A stretch of DNA of 64,000 nucleotides from an uncultured Oscillospiraceae bacterium (GTDB lineage Bacteria; Bacillota; Clostridia; Oscillospirales; Oscillospiraceae): contig CAAENU010000214.1 of NCBI GenBank assembly GCA_900757415.1, positions 1-64,000 on the forward strand. Reading direction: 5' to 3'. Positions 35,712 through 43,652 of this stretch are shown piece after piece. Below the pieces are notes generated by a model. That model worked only from the letters and a program-made list of their open reading frames with translations. It ran no database searches and was not told where the DNA came from. Position numbers and translations under genes: made by a program. How positions within the stretch are numbered: position 1 is the stretch's first letter; each line of letters starts with the position of its first letter.

Positions 35712-36668
35712 TCAGATCAGATCCAGCAGACCGGCAGCCTTGGCGATGCAGGCCACATCGTCGTACTTATTCAGGGCGTACAGGTGGATGCCGTCCACGC
35801 CGCAGGCGCGGTACTCGTCGATCTGGTTGATGGTGTATTCGATACCGGCAGCCTTGAAGGAGGCCTTCTTGCCCTCCACATCGGCATCGAAGCAGGCTTC
35901 GTCGCCCTTGGCGGTCTTGAGACCCACGGAGAAAGGATTGGGGAAAATCCAGTTCTTGGAGATGATCTCGCACAGGGCGCGGGGCATCACGCAGCCGTTG
36001 CGGCTGAGGGCCATATTGATGGTGGCGGCCTGATCCAGAATGGGCATGATGCCCACATCCACGGGCATGGTGATACCGGCGGCGCGGATGGCGTCCAGCC
36101 AGTAACGGAACTGGTCCATATCCCAGCACAGCTGGGTCATGATGTAGTCGGCGCCGTTGTCCTGCTTCTGCTTCAGGAAGGCGATATCCGCCTCCAGAGA
36201 GCGGCAGGCGATGTGACCCTCGGGAGAGCCGGCCACGGCGATGGTAAACTTGTCGCCAAACTCCTGCCGGACAAACTTCACCAGCTCGGTGGCATAGTGC
36301 AGGTCGCCGCCGGTGCCTTCCCAGCCGAAGGGCAGGTCGCCGCGCAGGGCCAGCATATGGTCAATGCCGTGATCCAGATAGTTCTGCAGCTGCTCACGGA
36401 TGCCCTCCTTGGTGTTGCCGATGCAGGTGAAATGGGTAACGGGAGTGCACTTGCCGTCCTTCTTGATCTTGTCCAGAACCTCCAGGTTCTTGCCCACGTT
36501 GGAGCCGCCTGCGCCGTAGGTGCAGGAGATGTAGTCGGGATTCAAGGTATACAGCTTCTCAAGAACGCCGTTTTCACCGCAGAGCTTCTCCATGCCGACA
36601 TCGGTCTTGGGGGGAAACACCTCAAAAGAAAACGCAGCTCTCTTGCTGAAGATGTCCTTAACGCTCAT
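35712..36668 (-). CDS. metF: Methylenetetrahydrofolate reductase
   Basis: A protein of 318 residues, TIM barrel with FAD. Family features are FSFEVFPPKTDVGMEKL, VTHFTCIGNTKEGI, ALRGDLPFGWEG, GSPEGH and a C-terminal GIEYTINQIDEYRACGVDGIH (cited in part). It reduces 5,10-methylene-THF to 5-methyl-THF, the substrate of the AcsE domain. The start MSVKDI at 36668 is set by AAGGAGG. No metV or rnfC2 partner gene is adjacent, unlike several characterised acetogens; a 75-residue gene of unknown role precedes it. Confidence 0.95.
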   Translation of the reverse strand: MSVKDIFSKRAAFSFEVFPPKTDVGMEKLCGENGVLEKLYTLNPDYISCTYGAGGSNVGKNLEVLDKIKKDGKCTPVTHFTCIGNTKEGIREQLQNYLDHGIDHMLALRGDLPFGWEGTGGDLHYATELVKFVRQEFGDKFTIAVAGSPEGHIACRSLEADIAFLKQKQDNGADYIMTQLCWDMDQFRYWLDAIRAAGITMPVDVGIMPILDQAATINMALSRNGCVMPRALCEIISKNWIFPNPFSVGLKTAKGDEACFDADVEGKKASFKAAGIEYTINQIDEYRACGVDGIHLYALNKYDDVACIAKAAGLLDLI

Positions 36669-36784
36669 AGTTACCTCCTTAGTATCCTTACAATAACAAT
36701 ATTTATCTGATCCCGGCACCGGGATATAGATACAAGCATAGCCGGCGGGGCACCGCCTCTGTCCTGCCGAAAAAGAAACGCTCT

Positions 36785-37012
36785 TCAGATCTCGGTAAAG
36801 AAGAATTTCTGAGGCAGTCCCGCACTTTCGGCAAACACGGTCAGCTCGCCCCGGCTGTTGGTTTCGGCGGTGATCTCCACGGATTTCCCCTTGATCTCCT
36901 GCCGGACCCATTCCACCGGATCATCGGTCTCCACCTCGAAAAACAGAACGTCCCGCATCTGATTGCGCTTGCAGTTGTTCTCAATCTCCCGCACCACTTC
37001 ATAGCGTTTCAT
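36785..37012 (-). CDS. Small acidic protein of unknown function upstream of metF
   Basis: A protein of 75 residues from MKRYEVVRE to FFFTEI, with AGGAGACGG before the ATG at 37012. It contains one Cys (NNCKRNQ) and a central acidic stretch VETDDPVEW. It has no membrane segment or signal. I do not recognise the family. Its position between cooT and metF suggests a pathway-linked role, possibly as a partner of MetF or of nickel handling, but that is inference. Confidence 0.65.
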   Translation of the reverse strand: MKRYEVVREIENNCKRNQMRDVLFFEVETDDPVEWVRQEIKGKSVEITAETNSRGELTVFAESAGLPQKFFFTEI

Positions 37013-37045
37013 AGCCGTCTCCTTTGCACTCAAAAGAAAAACGAC

Positions 37046-37085
37046 CTGCTTGCCGGGGACTTTTCCCTCGTCCCTGCAAACAGGC
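37046..37085 (-). terminator. Attenuator-like hairpin after cooT
   Basis: On the minus strand CCTGTTTGCAGGGAC pairs with GTCCCCGGCAAGCAGG (one wobble, one bulge), followed by TCGTTTTTCTTTT. This is a good intrinsic terminator directly behind the first small gene, so readthrough would be needed for the rest of the cluster. Confidence 0.65.
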
Positions 37086-37094
37086 CGGAACGAT

Positions 37095-37286
37095 CTACCT
37101 CTCCACCTGGATCGTGACCGTGTTCTCCACCAGATCCACAACGGCAAGGCGTCCTCTCACGCGCTGCTGGCGCTCAAGTACGTCCGTCAACACCACATAG
37201 CCATCCTCGCACTCGATGCGCTGGACGTTTGCCAAAAGTAAGTTTTCGCGGTCAATGCTGTCCGCGTAAACAGATGAAAGGCACAT
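37095..37286 (-). CDS. cooT: CooT-type nickel-binding protein
   Basis: A protein of 63 residues. MCLSSVY at the start carries the Cys2 that binds nickel in CooT; the rest (VQRIECEDGYVVLTDV, VDLVENTVTIQVE) matches the small SH3-like fold. AGAGGAGGAG lies before the ATG at 37286. It is the first gene behind the cluster promoter at 37336-37365. CooT-family proteins are linked to CO dehydrogenase maturation. A terminator-like hairpin follows it, so it may be made in excess over the enzymes. Confidence 0.88.
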   Translation of the reverse strand: MCLSSVYADSIDRENLLLANVQRIECEDGYVVLTDVLERQQRVRGRLAVVDLVENTVTIQVER

Positions 37287-37335
37287 GGCGCTCCTCCTCT
37301 GGTTGCTCCGATTGTTATTTTTTCTACAATTAAAA

Positions 37336-37365
37336 ATTATACTGGAAAACATGCGACTTTGTCAA
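37336..37365 (-). promoter_or_regulatory. Main promoter of the acetogenesis cluster
   Basis: The minus strand shows TTGACA (37360-37365), 18 bases, TATAAT (37336-37341). Transcription would start near 37329, about 43 bases before cooT. Confidence 0.85.
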
Positions 37366-37507
37366 CCATTATTTCGTGCAATCCACACAAAACTGCCATT
37401 TCATTTCCCCGTGTTTCGTTTCCCTTCGTTCCTGTTGTGAAAAGGACCACATTGGTATGTGAATATTTTGACAATATGACGAAAAAAATCTTTTTCCCTG
37501 TTTTCGC

Positions 37508-37536
37508 TTGTATTTTCCCGTAACATCCTGTATGAT
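37508..37536 (+). promoter_or_regulatory. Promoter of the folate riboswitch transcript
   Basis: TTGTAT (37508-37513), 17-base spacer, TATGAT (37531-37536); transcription would start about 45 bases before the aptamer. Confidence 0.65.
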
Positions 37537-37587
37537 GCACACAGCGTTTGCATGAGAAAAAGTCCCTGTTTTCATGCAATTCCCTGC

Positions 37588-37760
37588 TGCAAGAGTAGAA
37601 GTGACGCGTTAAGTGCCGGTCGGATGGGAGGTTGCCGCCGGACGAAGGAGCCTGCTCCGCGATGTCTCTTCGCATCCGCTGTTGCACAGCGCGGTATTCG
37701 CCGCGTCCGGAACAATCGCATAGCGTTCCCCAACCTCCTCCCACTATTTTAGTTAGGAGG
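37588..37760 (+). promoter_or_regulatory. Tetrahydrofolate (THF) riboswitch with its expression platform
   Basis: The aptamer (about 37588-37680) has the conserved pieces GAGTAGA, GCGTTAAGTG, GATGGGA, TTGCCGCC with CGGAC, and CGCATCCGCT in order. The platform can be read directly: GGAGGTTG (37627-37634) in the aptamer is complementary over 8 bases to CAACCTCC (37731-37738). The CCTCCT part of that (37734-37739) is also complementary to AGGAGG (37755-37760), which is the ribosome site of folT and is followed by CCTTTTTT. Folate binding would free CCTCCT to mask the ribosome site or form a short terminator. Confidence 0.9.
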
Positions 37761-37768
37761 CCTTTTTT

Positions 37769-38362
37769 ATGCCCGAAAACAAATTTTCCCCCAAGCCGCG
37801 GTGGAGCGTGCGTTCCATTGCCATCTGCGCATTGCTGACGGCGCTGAGCGTCATTCTGGCGCGTCTGCTGATCCCTATGCCCAACGAGACTACCCGTTTT
37901 TCCATTGAGGCGGTGCCCATCTTCATTGCCGGCATGCTTTTTGGCCCGCTGCCTGGTGCGCTGACCGGCTTTGCCGCCGATTTTATCGGCTGTCTCTTTA
38001 CCCCTTATGGATATAACCCCATTTTCTGCGTGCCGCCCATGCTTTATGGGTTGTCCGCAGGCCTGTTCCGTCCGTGGCTGACCCAAAAGGTCTCCCCCCT
38101 GCGCATTGCCGTGGCTTTTTTGCCGGCGATCGTGCTGGGATCCATCCTGTACCAGAGCGGCTCGCTGGCCCTGATCTACGGCGGCGAGAGTAAGATGGCT
38201 TTCTTCCTTGCCAAGCTGGCCACCCGCAGCGTGCAGTTCGCCGTCACCGGCGTGCTGGATGTGCTGCTGGTGTGGGTGCTGTGCCGCTCCCGCGTATTTT
38301 CTGCCACCGGCGTGTGGCCGGCCGTGGCCGCCCCCGCCGGGAAAGGAGCATCCGGTCAATGA
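37769..38362 (+). CDS. folT: Folate ECF transporter S component
   Basis: A protein of 197 residues with five to six membrane segments. Features of FolT include RSIAICALLTALSVILARL, TTRFSIEAVPIFIAGMLFGPLPG (cited in part) and GFAADFIG. The S component binds folate and uses a shared EcfA/A'/T energising module that is not in this window. AGGAGG lies 8 bases before ATG 37769. It is controlled by the THF riboswitch and overlaps folC by 4 bases. Confidence 0.93.
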   Translation: MPENKFSPKPRWSVRSIAICALLTALSVILARLLIPMPNETTRFSIEAVPIFIAGMLFGPLPGALTGFAADFIGCLFTPYGYNPIFCVPPMLYGLSAGLFRPWLTQKVSPLRIAVAFLPAIVLGSILYQSGSLALIYGGESKMAFFLAKLATRSVQFAVTGVLDVLLVWVLCRSRVFSATGVWPAVAAPAGKGASGQ

Positions 38363-39630
38363 CACTTGAAGAAGCCCTGCACTATATTCATGCCGTCTGC
38401 TGGAAAGGCAGCATTCCGGGTCTGGAGCGTATCAACGCGCTGCTGGATGAGATGGGACACCCGGAACAAACGCTGAAATTTGTCCACGTTACCGGCACCA
38501 ACGGCAAAGGATCCACCTGTGCCATGATCGCCTCTGTGCTGCGAAAGGCCGGCTACCGCACCGGCCTGTATACCTCGCCCTATATCACCCGCTTCAACGA
38601 GCGGATGCAGATCAACGGTGAGATGATCCCCGATGAGGAGCTGTGCGCCATCACTGCGGAGATCAAGCCGCTGGCTGACCGGATTTTTGAACAGCCAACC
38701 GAGTTTGAGATGGTCACCGCCATCGCCTTTGCCTGGTTTGCCCGCCGCCAATGCGATATTGTGGTGTGCGAGGTGGGCATGGGCGGTGAATTTGATGCCA
38801 CCAATGTCATCGGCGCTCCGGAGGCGGCCGTGCTGTGCAACATCGGTCTTGACCATACCGAGGTGCTGGGCGACACGCTGGAGAAGATCGCCGCTACCAA
38901 GAGCGGCATCATCAAGTCCGGCTGCGACGCGGTGCTGTACCGTTCTACGCCGGGTGTGGAGGCTGTGGTGGAGCAGCGCTGCAGCGAGGTAGGCGCAGCG
39001 CTTCATAAGGTGGATTTTGCGGGACTGCATCTTCGTTCCCGTTCGCTGGAGGGGCAGATTTTTGATTTTGGCGGCCTGACCGGACTGCATTTGCCGCTGC
39101 TGGGCGAGCACCAGATGCATAACGCCGCTGTGGCGCTGACCACGCTGGCCGTGCTGCAAAAGCGGGGCTGGCAGATCAGCGAGGACGATATCCGGCAGGG
39201 ACTGGCTCATGTCGCGTGGCCGGGGCGGTTCCAGATCATTGGCCGGGAGCCGCTGTTCCTCATTGACGGCGGTCACAATCCCCAGTGTATTCAGGCGCTG
39301 GCCCAAAATATCACCGACTATCTGCCCGACCGACCGCTTACCATTTTGACCGGCGTGCTGGGGGATAAGGATTACCACTGTATGTACCGCAGCGTGGCGG
39401 ATCACGCGGCGGAGTTCATCACCGTCACACCGGATAATCCCCGGGCGTTGACGGCGCAGGAGCTGGCAGGATATCTTTCCAGCTTCGGAAAGCCTGTTAC
39501 CGCCTGCGATACGGTGGCGGAGGGCGTGCGGCTGGCCATTGACCACGCGGGTAAAAGCGGCACGGTGCTGTGCTACGGCTCCCTTTACCTGCTGGGCGAT
39601 GTGATCCGCGCTGTTGAAGAAACCAAATGA
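38359..39630 (+). CDS. folC: Folylpolyglutamate synthase/dihydrofolate synthase
   Basis: A Mur-ligase-family protein of 423 residues. The ATP loop VTGTNGKGST is near residue 46, YTSPYITRFNERM follows, and IGLDHTEVLG and IDGGHNPQ are conserved. It adds glutamates to folates and so traps the imported vitamin. The start at 38359 overlaps the folT stop (ATGA), with GAAAGGAG upstream, so it is co-regulated by the THF riboswitch. Confidence 0.95.
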   Translation: MTLEEALHYIHAVCWKGSIPGLERINALLDEMGHPEQTLKFVHVTGTNGKGSTCAMIASVLRKAGYRTGLYTSPYITRFNERMQINGEMIPDEELCAITAEIKPLADRIFEQPTEFEMVTAIAFAWFARRQCDIVVCEVGMGGEFDATNVIGAPEAAVLCNIGLDHTEVLGDTLEKIAATKSGIIKSGCDAVLYRSTPGVEAVVEQRCSEVGAALHKVDFAGLHLRSRSLEGQIFDFGGLTGLHLPLLGEHQMHNAAVALTTLAVLQKRGWQISEDDIRQGLAHVAWPGRFQIIGREPLFLIDGGHNPQCIQALAQNITDYLPDRPLTILTGVLGDKDYHCMYRSVADHAAEFITVTPDNPRALTAQELAGYLSSFGKPVTACDTVAEGVRLAIDHAGKSGTVLCYGSLYLLGDVIRAVEETK

Positions 39631-39632
39631 TC

Positions 39633-39668
39633 CCAAAGCGGCAGGCGCTTCCCTGCCGCTTTGGTTTT
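39633..39668 (+). terminator. folT-folC terminator
   Basis: CCAAAGCGGCAGG (39633-39645) pairs with 39652-39664, followed by TTTT. Confidence 0.85.
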
Positions 39669-39682
39669 ACAAGGAGATGCCC

Positions 39683-40537
39683 ATGTTTGCTGATCTGCAT
39701 ATTCATATGCTGCTTTCCGGATCTGACTGGCGCGCTGCCATTGCCGCCCACCGGCCGCACCCGGACGATGCGCTGATCCGCCGCCGGCTGGCCGCCTATC
39801 AGGCGGCCGGTATCACCTATCTCCGGGATGGCGGCGACCGGTTCGGCGTATGCCTGCGGGCCAGAGAGCTGGCCCTGGAGTACGGCATCATCTACCGTAC
39901 CCCGGCATTCCCCATCTACAAGAAGGGTCACTACGGCAGCTTCATCGGCCGGGGATGGTCGGACTTGACAGAGTACCACGCCTTGCTGGCGGAGGCTAAA
40001 GCGGCGGGCGCGGATTTTATTAAGCTGATGGTGTCAGGATTGATGGATTTTTCCGCCTGCGGCGTCCTGACAGAGGAGCCGCTGACCGGCGGAGAAATGC
40101 ACGATCTGATCGCCGCCGCGCACGACATGGGATACGCCGTCATGGTGCACTGCAACGGTGCGGCGGCGGTGAAAAACGCCGTGGCGGCAGGTGTGGACAG
40201 CATTGAGCACGGCGCATATCTGGATGACGAAGCCTGCCGCATACTGGCAGAGAGCCACACGGTGTGGGTGCCGACCCTGTCCACCATCGGCAATCTCATT
40301 GGCAGCGGCCGGTATGACGACGCGGTGCTGCGGCGGATCCTGCACACGGCGCAGAAAAATGTCCGGAAAGTGGCTTCTCTGGGCGGTTTTGTGGGACTGG
40401 GGTGCGATGCCGGAGCGTTTCGCGTGGACCATGTGGAAGGAACATTTTCTGAAGGGAAATGGCTGCGGGAAACGTTGGGCGCGAGCGCGGACGCCGTTCT
40501 GACTGCGGCAGAAAACCGGGTAAGAGCATTATTTTAA
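39683..40537 (+). CDS. Amidohydrolase-family protein
   Basis: A protein of 284 residues, shorter than typical members (about 380-420). The metal-site elements are visible: ADLHIHML near the N terminus, FIKLMVSGLMD (a carbamylated-Lys type position), VMVHCNG, SIEHGAY and LGCDAGAF. The fold is a metal-dependent TIM barrel, related to imidazolonepropionase-like hydrolases. AAGGAG lies before ATG 39683, which is preferred to the ATG six bases earlier. It follows the folC terminator, so it may use readthrough or a promoter that I cannot see. The substrate is unknown. Confidence 0.78.
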   Translation: MFADLHIHMLLSGSDWRAAIAAHRPHPDDALIRRRLAAYQAAGITYLRDGGDRFGVCLRARELALEYGIIYRTPAFPIYKKGHYGSFIGRGWSDLTEYHALLAEAKAAGADFIKLMVSGLMDFSACGVLTEEPLTGGEMHDLIAAAHDMGYAVMVHCNGAAAVKNAVAAGVDSIEHGAYLDDEACRILAESHTVWVPTLSTIGNLIGSGRYDDAVLRRILHTAQKNVRKVASLGGFVGLGCDAGAFRVDHVEGTFSEGKWLRETLGASADAVLTAAENRVRALF

Positions 40538-40557
40538 GGGGCGAAAGCGGTGCATAT

Positions 40558-40607
40558 ACCGCCCATTTGGGGTACCATTACCGCCCATTTTCGGTACATA
40601 TACCGCC
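40558..40607. repeat. Three 22-base tandem repeat units
   Basis: ACCGCCCATTT begins at 40558 and 40580, and ACCGCC begins again at 40602, each exactly 22 bases apart. The first two units also share GGTAC at the same offset. The third is partial. It lies between the amidohydrolase gene and the terminator of copy-2 acsB. Confidence 0.6.
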
Positions 40608-40648
40608 TGGCTGCGGTTCACATAGGCCCACAGCGGCAGCCGTCAGCA

Positions 40649-40687
40649 AAAAGCCGGCCCCGGACTTTTCGTCCGGGGCCGGCTTTT
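40649..40687. terminator. Bidirectional terminator
   Basis: A 17-bp perfect stem (AAAAGCCGGCCCCGGAC with its complement) around TTTTC, ending in TTTT. It separates the converging amidohydrolase and acsB copy 2. Confidence 0.9.
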
Positions 40688-40704
40688 GCTTTTATAAGGC
40701 TTTC

Positions 40705-42834
40705 TTACATGAGGGGTTCCATCTCCAGAACGGGGTGGCCCACCTCGGTCAGGAAGGTATACAGCTCTTCCATGTCGGTGGTGACGGTCTCATCGGCGAT
40801 CATGGAGGTGAAGTTATCGATGCCGTACAGCTCCTTGGCGGTAGCGTTGATGCGATCTGCCATCTGCTCCTTCAGCTCCTTGGGCAGCCACACGATGCGG
40901 CCCATGCCGCCCTCGGCGGCCAGGAACTTCTTGGAGGCGATGAACTGCTTGCCGTGGCCCATGAAGCCGGGGGTCTGGACGCCGCCGCCGGTCATGGAGG
41001 CCATCTCGGAGAAGCTCATGCCCAGAGGGGTCATGCCCACATGCTCGCGGTTGGTGATGACCACGCCGTTGGACATAGGCTCGATGCCGCAGATGCACTC
41101 GAAGCAGCCGCAGGAGGTCATGGGATCCTCCAGAATGGAATACAGCGTCACACGCTCCAGCGCACCGTGAGAATACTTGCAGACAGCCTCGTTGACATCA
41201 TCGTAGGCGCCCAGACGCTCATCGGTGCAGCGGGTCTTGGGAACGATCTGGCACGGGCCGTTGGGATCCAGCTCATTGGTGGCCTTGGCATCCAGCCAGG
41301 ACACGGCGCCGCACAGACCCAGACGCTCGGGGGTGACGATGCAGACATGGCTGGGGGAGAAGGCTTGACACAGGATGCAGGTATAGAACTTATCCACAGA
41401 TTCATCGGTCATGGACTTCAAGCGGGCGTCACGGGCCACAAACGCCTCGTTGGCCTTGGCCCGGATCTCCTTACAGCCCTCGGGCCGGGTGCAGATACGA
41501 ACCTGACACTTATCCACCACGCTCTCGTACTCGCCCTTGACCTTGGCGTACAGCACCTCGCCCAGATGGCGGGCGCGGAAACCGGCGTCAAATGCGGACT
41601 TGGACACACGGACGCGGATCATGTCGCGCTGGCCGGTGTGCATCACGCCCTCGATGCAGTTGAGGAAGTTATGGAACTTACGCTCCACGACCGGCTCGAA
41701 ATCGGTCTGCCAGGACTTGCCGCCCACCTCCAGCGTGATGGTCAGGCAGATCTTGGAACCGGGCTCAAACTCATCAAAGTCAGGACCATCGAGAATGATG
41801 GCGTGATCCTCAATATTCTGAAGCTCCTCGGTGCGGCAGAACTCGCAGCAGTCCACGCGAGAACCGTCAATCTCAATCTGCGTGTCATTCTTGCGGATGA
41901 TCTCGCCCTCGAAGGCGTTGGAGAAGGCCACAGGGATGTCGATATTGGTGACCTTGATCTTGATGTCGCGGGCCTCCAGAGAGGTCTCGATCCAGTCTCT
42001 GGTATTCTCGTTGATAATGAGGGACTTGGGCACGGACCACATATCATGGGTATCGTTGGTGATGACGGGGAAGCCCAGCTGAATGGCGCCGGCGCCGCAG
42101 GCCACGGTGATATCGGGCACGGGGGCATAGGCGTTGACAAAGGCGAAGATGCGGTGGAAGGAGTAGTCGATATGGCCGTCATAATCGCCGGGCTGGACAG
42201 CGCCGAAGATGAAGGCGGCGCGGACCACCAGAGAGATGATGTGCCCCACAGACCAGATATCCTCGCCCACGGGAACAACGCGGACATCAAAGTTCATGGT
42301 CATGCCGCACTCCAGCAGCTGGTCAATGATGCCGCCGATCAGGAACACGAAGATACCGCGGGACTGATAGCCCTTGACGGTCTCCAGCGCCTCCTCCTTG
42401 GTGGGGGCGGGGCCGATCATGACCACAAAGCCGGGGATATCCCGGGTGACCAGCGGAACGCCCAGCGTGCGCACCTCGGCATCCGTGAAGTGGCCGTGGT
42501 ATTTGGTGCCGGCATAGGGATCGGGGTTGCGGGCATACTTGCACGCCTCGATCATCTCGGCGGCGATGGCCGTGCCAACACCGGAGGTGAAGATATCCTT
42601 GGTCTTCTGCTCACGGGTCATCATGGCCTTTACATCGTTCAGGGTATCGCGCAGCTCACTCAGTGTGGTGACCTTTTTGCCCAGATAGGCATAAATGCAG
42701 GACAGGTAGTAGGCCGTGTCCGGCATCTTCATGGGTGCGGACTCGCCCAGTTCGGCAACGACGGCGTTGATCTCTGCCTCCGCCTTGGCAAACATCTCGT
42801 CGGAGCCTCTGAATACTCTGTCAAATAATCCCAT
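40705..42834 (-). CDS. acsB: Acetyl-CoA synthase, copy 2
   Basis: A protein of 709 residues with all A-cluster ligands: CILC, the Cys of PSHVC, RLGLC and CGCFEC. The N-terminal domain (YYLSCIYAYLGKKV, PLVTRDIPGFVVMIG) is the tunnel-forming part that docks with the CO dehydrogenase. It carries a Cys-rich VDCCEFCRTEE segment that copy 1 lacks. AAAGGAT precedes ATG 42834. It is followed upstream by cooC copy 2 and cooS, so this copy may be the one that forms the classic CODH/ACS complex. Confidence 0.95.
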   Translation of the reverse strand: MGLFDRVFRGSDEMFAKAEAEINAVVAELGESAPMKMPDTAYYLSCIYAYLGKKVTTLSELRDTLNDVKAMMTREQKTKDIFTSGVGTAIAAEMIEACKYARNPDPYAGTKYHGHFTDAEVRTLGVPLVTRDIPGFVVMIGPAPTKEEALETVKGYQSRGIFVFLIGGIIDQLLECGMTMNFDVRVVPVGEDIWSVGHIISLVVRAAFIFGAVQPGDYDGHIDYSFHRIFAFVNAYAPVPDITVACGAGAIQLGFPVITNDTHDMWSVPKSLIINENTRDWIETSLEARDIKIKVTNIDIPVAFSNAFEGEIIRKNDTQIEIDGSRVDCCEFCRTEELQNIEDHAIILDGPDFDEFEPGSKICLTITLEVGGKSWQTDFEPVVERKFHNFLNCIEGVMHTGQRDMIRVRVSKSAFDAGFRARHLGEVLYAKVKGEYESVVDKCQVRICTRPEGCKEIRAKANEAFVARDARLKSMTDESVDKFYTCILCQAFSPSHVCIVTPERLGLCGAVSWLDAKATNELDPNGPCQIVPKTRCTDERLGAYDDVNEAVCKYSHGALERVTLYSILEDPMTSCGCFECICGIEPMSNGVVITNREHVGMTPLGMSFSEMASMTGGGVQTPGFMGHGKQFIASKKFLAAEGGMGRIVWLPKELKEQMADRINATAKELYGIDNFTSMIADETVTTDMEELYTFLTEVGHPVLEMEPLM

Positions 42835-42858
42835 TGATCTATTTCATCCTTTCAATAT

Positions 42859-43623
42859 TCATGTTTCATCGATGCGCGCCTTGATGGCCCGGATTTCCTC
42901 CACGGCCCGGGGGCTTACATCGTAAGGAGAAAGACCACGCCGGTCAGCGTCGATGACCTCGGCATCGTAGCTGATAAAGCCCAGCAGGTTCTCCTCGGGG
43001 ATGCGGGAGCGGACAAATTCACGATCCGCGTCGTCCCGAATCTTGTTGGCAACCACATCCACACGGGTCACGCCCAGATCCGCCGCCAGCTGCCTGACCT
43101 TTTCATAGGTCTGCACACTGCGGGCACCCGGCTCGATGACCACGATGAAGCGATCCATGCACCCGGCGGTACCCCGGCCCAGATGCTCAAGGCCCGCCTC
43201 CATATCCATGATGACCACGTCATCTTTACGGAACACCAGTGCAGAGAGGATCGACTTGAGCATCACATGCTCGGGACAGACGCAGCCGCCGCCGCCAGTC
43301 TCTACCGTGCCCATCACCAGCAGCTTGACGCCGTTGATATCGCGGGCAAATTTATCCGGAATATCACTGACCTGTGGGTTCAGTTTGAAGAATTTATTGG
43401 TATAGGTGGCGCCGGTGCGCTCTTCTACCAACTGACGCATTTTGGAAATAGGGGTGATGGAGTTGACCTCCTCCTCCGTCAGGCCCAGCGCCAATCCCAG
43501 ATTGGCGTCAGGATCCACATCGGCGGCCAGCACGGTACGCCCTTCGTCGGCGTACAGGCGGGCCAGCGTGGAGGAGAGCGTCGTTTTGCCTACGCCGCCC
43601 TTTCCGGTAATGGCTACTTTCAT
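42859..43623 (-). CDS. cooC: CooC/AcsF-type nickel-insertion ATPase, copy 2
   Basis: A protein of 254 residues. Walker A is ITGKGGVGKTTL (residues 5-16), DVDPDANLG follows, and the metal-binding CVC pair lies in GGGGCVCPEH near residue 113, as in CooC1. ATP-driven nickel insertion into the CODH C-cluster is the family role. It lies 24 bases before acsB copy 2 and 29 bases after cooS. Start ATG 43623 with AAAGGCC. Confidence 0.92.
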   Translation of the reverse strand: MKVAITGKGGVGKTTLSSTLARLYADEGRTVLAADVDPDANLGLALGLTEEEVNSITPISKMRQLVEERTGATYTNKFFKLNPQVSDIPDKFARDINGVKLLVMGTVETGGGGCVCPEHVMLKSILSALVFRKDDVVIMDMEAGLEHLGRGTAGCMDRFIVVIEPGARSVQTYEKVRQLAADLGVTRVDVVANKIRDDADREFVRSRIPEENLLGFISYDAEVIDADRRGLSPYDVSPRAVEEIRAIKARIDET

Positions 43624-43652
43624 TACTTTGGCCTTTCCTGTTTGAGATACGA

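Noticed and set aside
40459..42828. A 789-codon open frame on the plus strand opposite acsB copy 2
   Set aside because: Antisense shadow of a highly GC-biased gene; its sequence is His/Gly/Leu-rich without motifs, and it crosses the terminator at 40649-40687.
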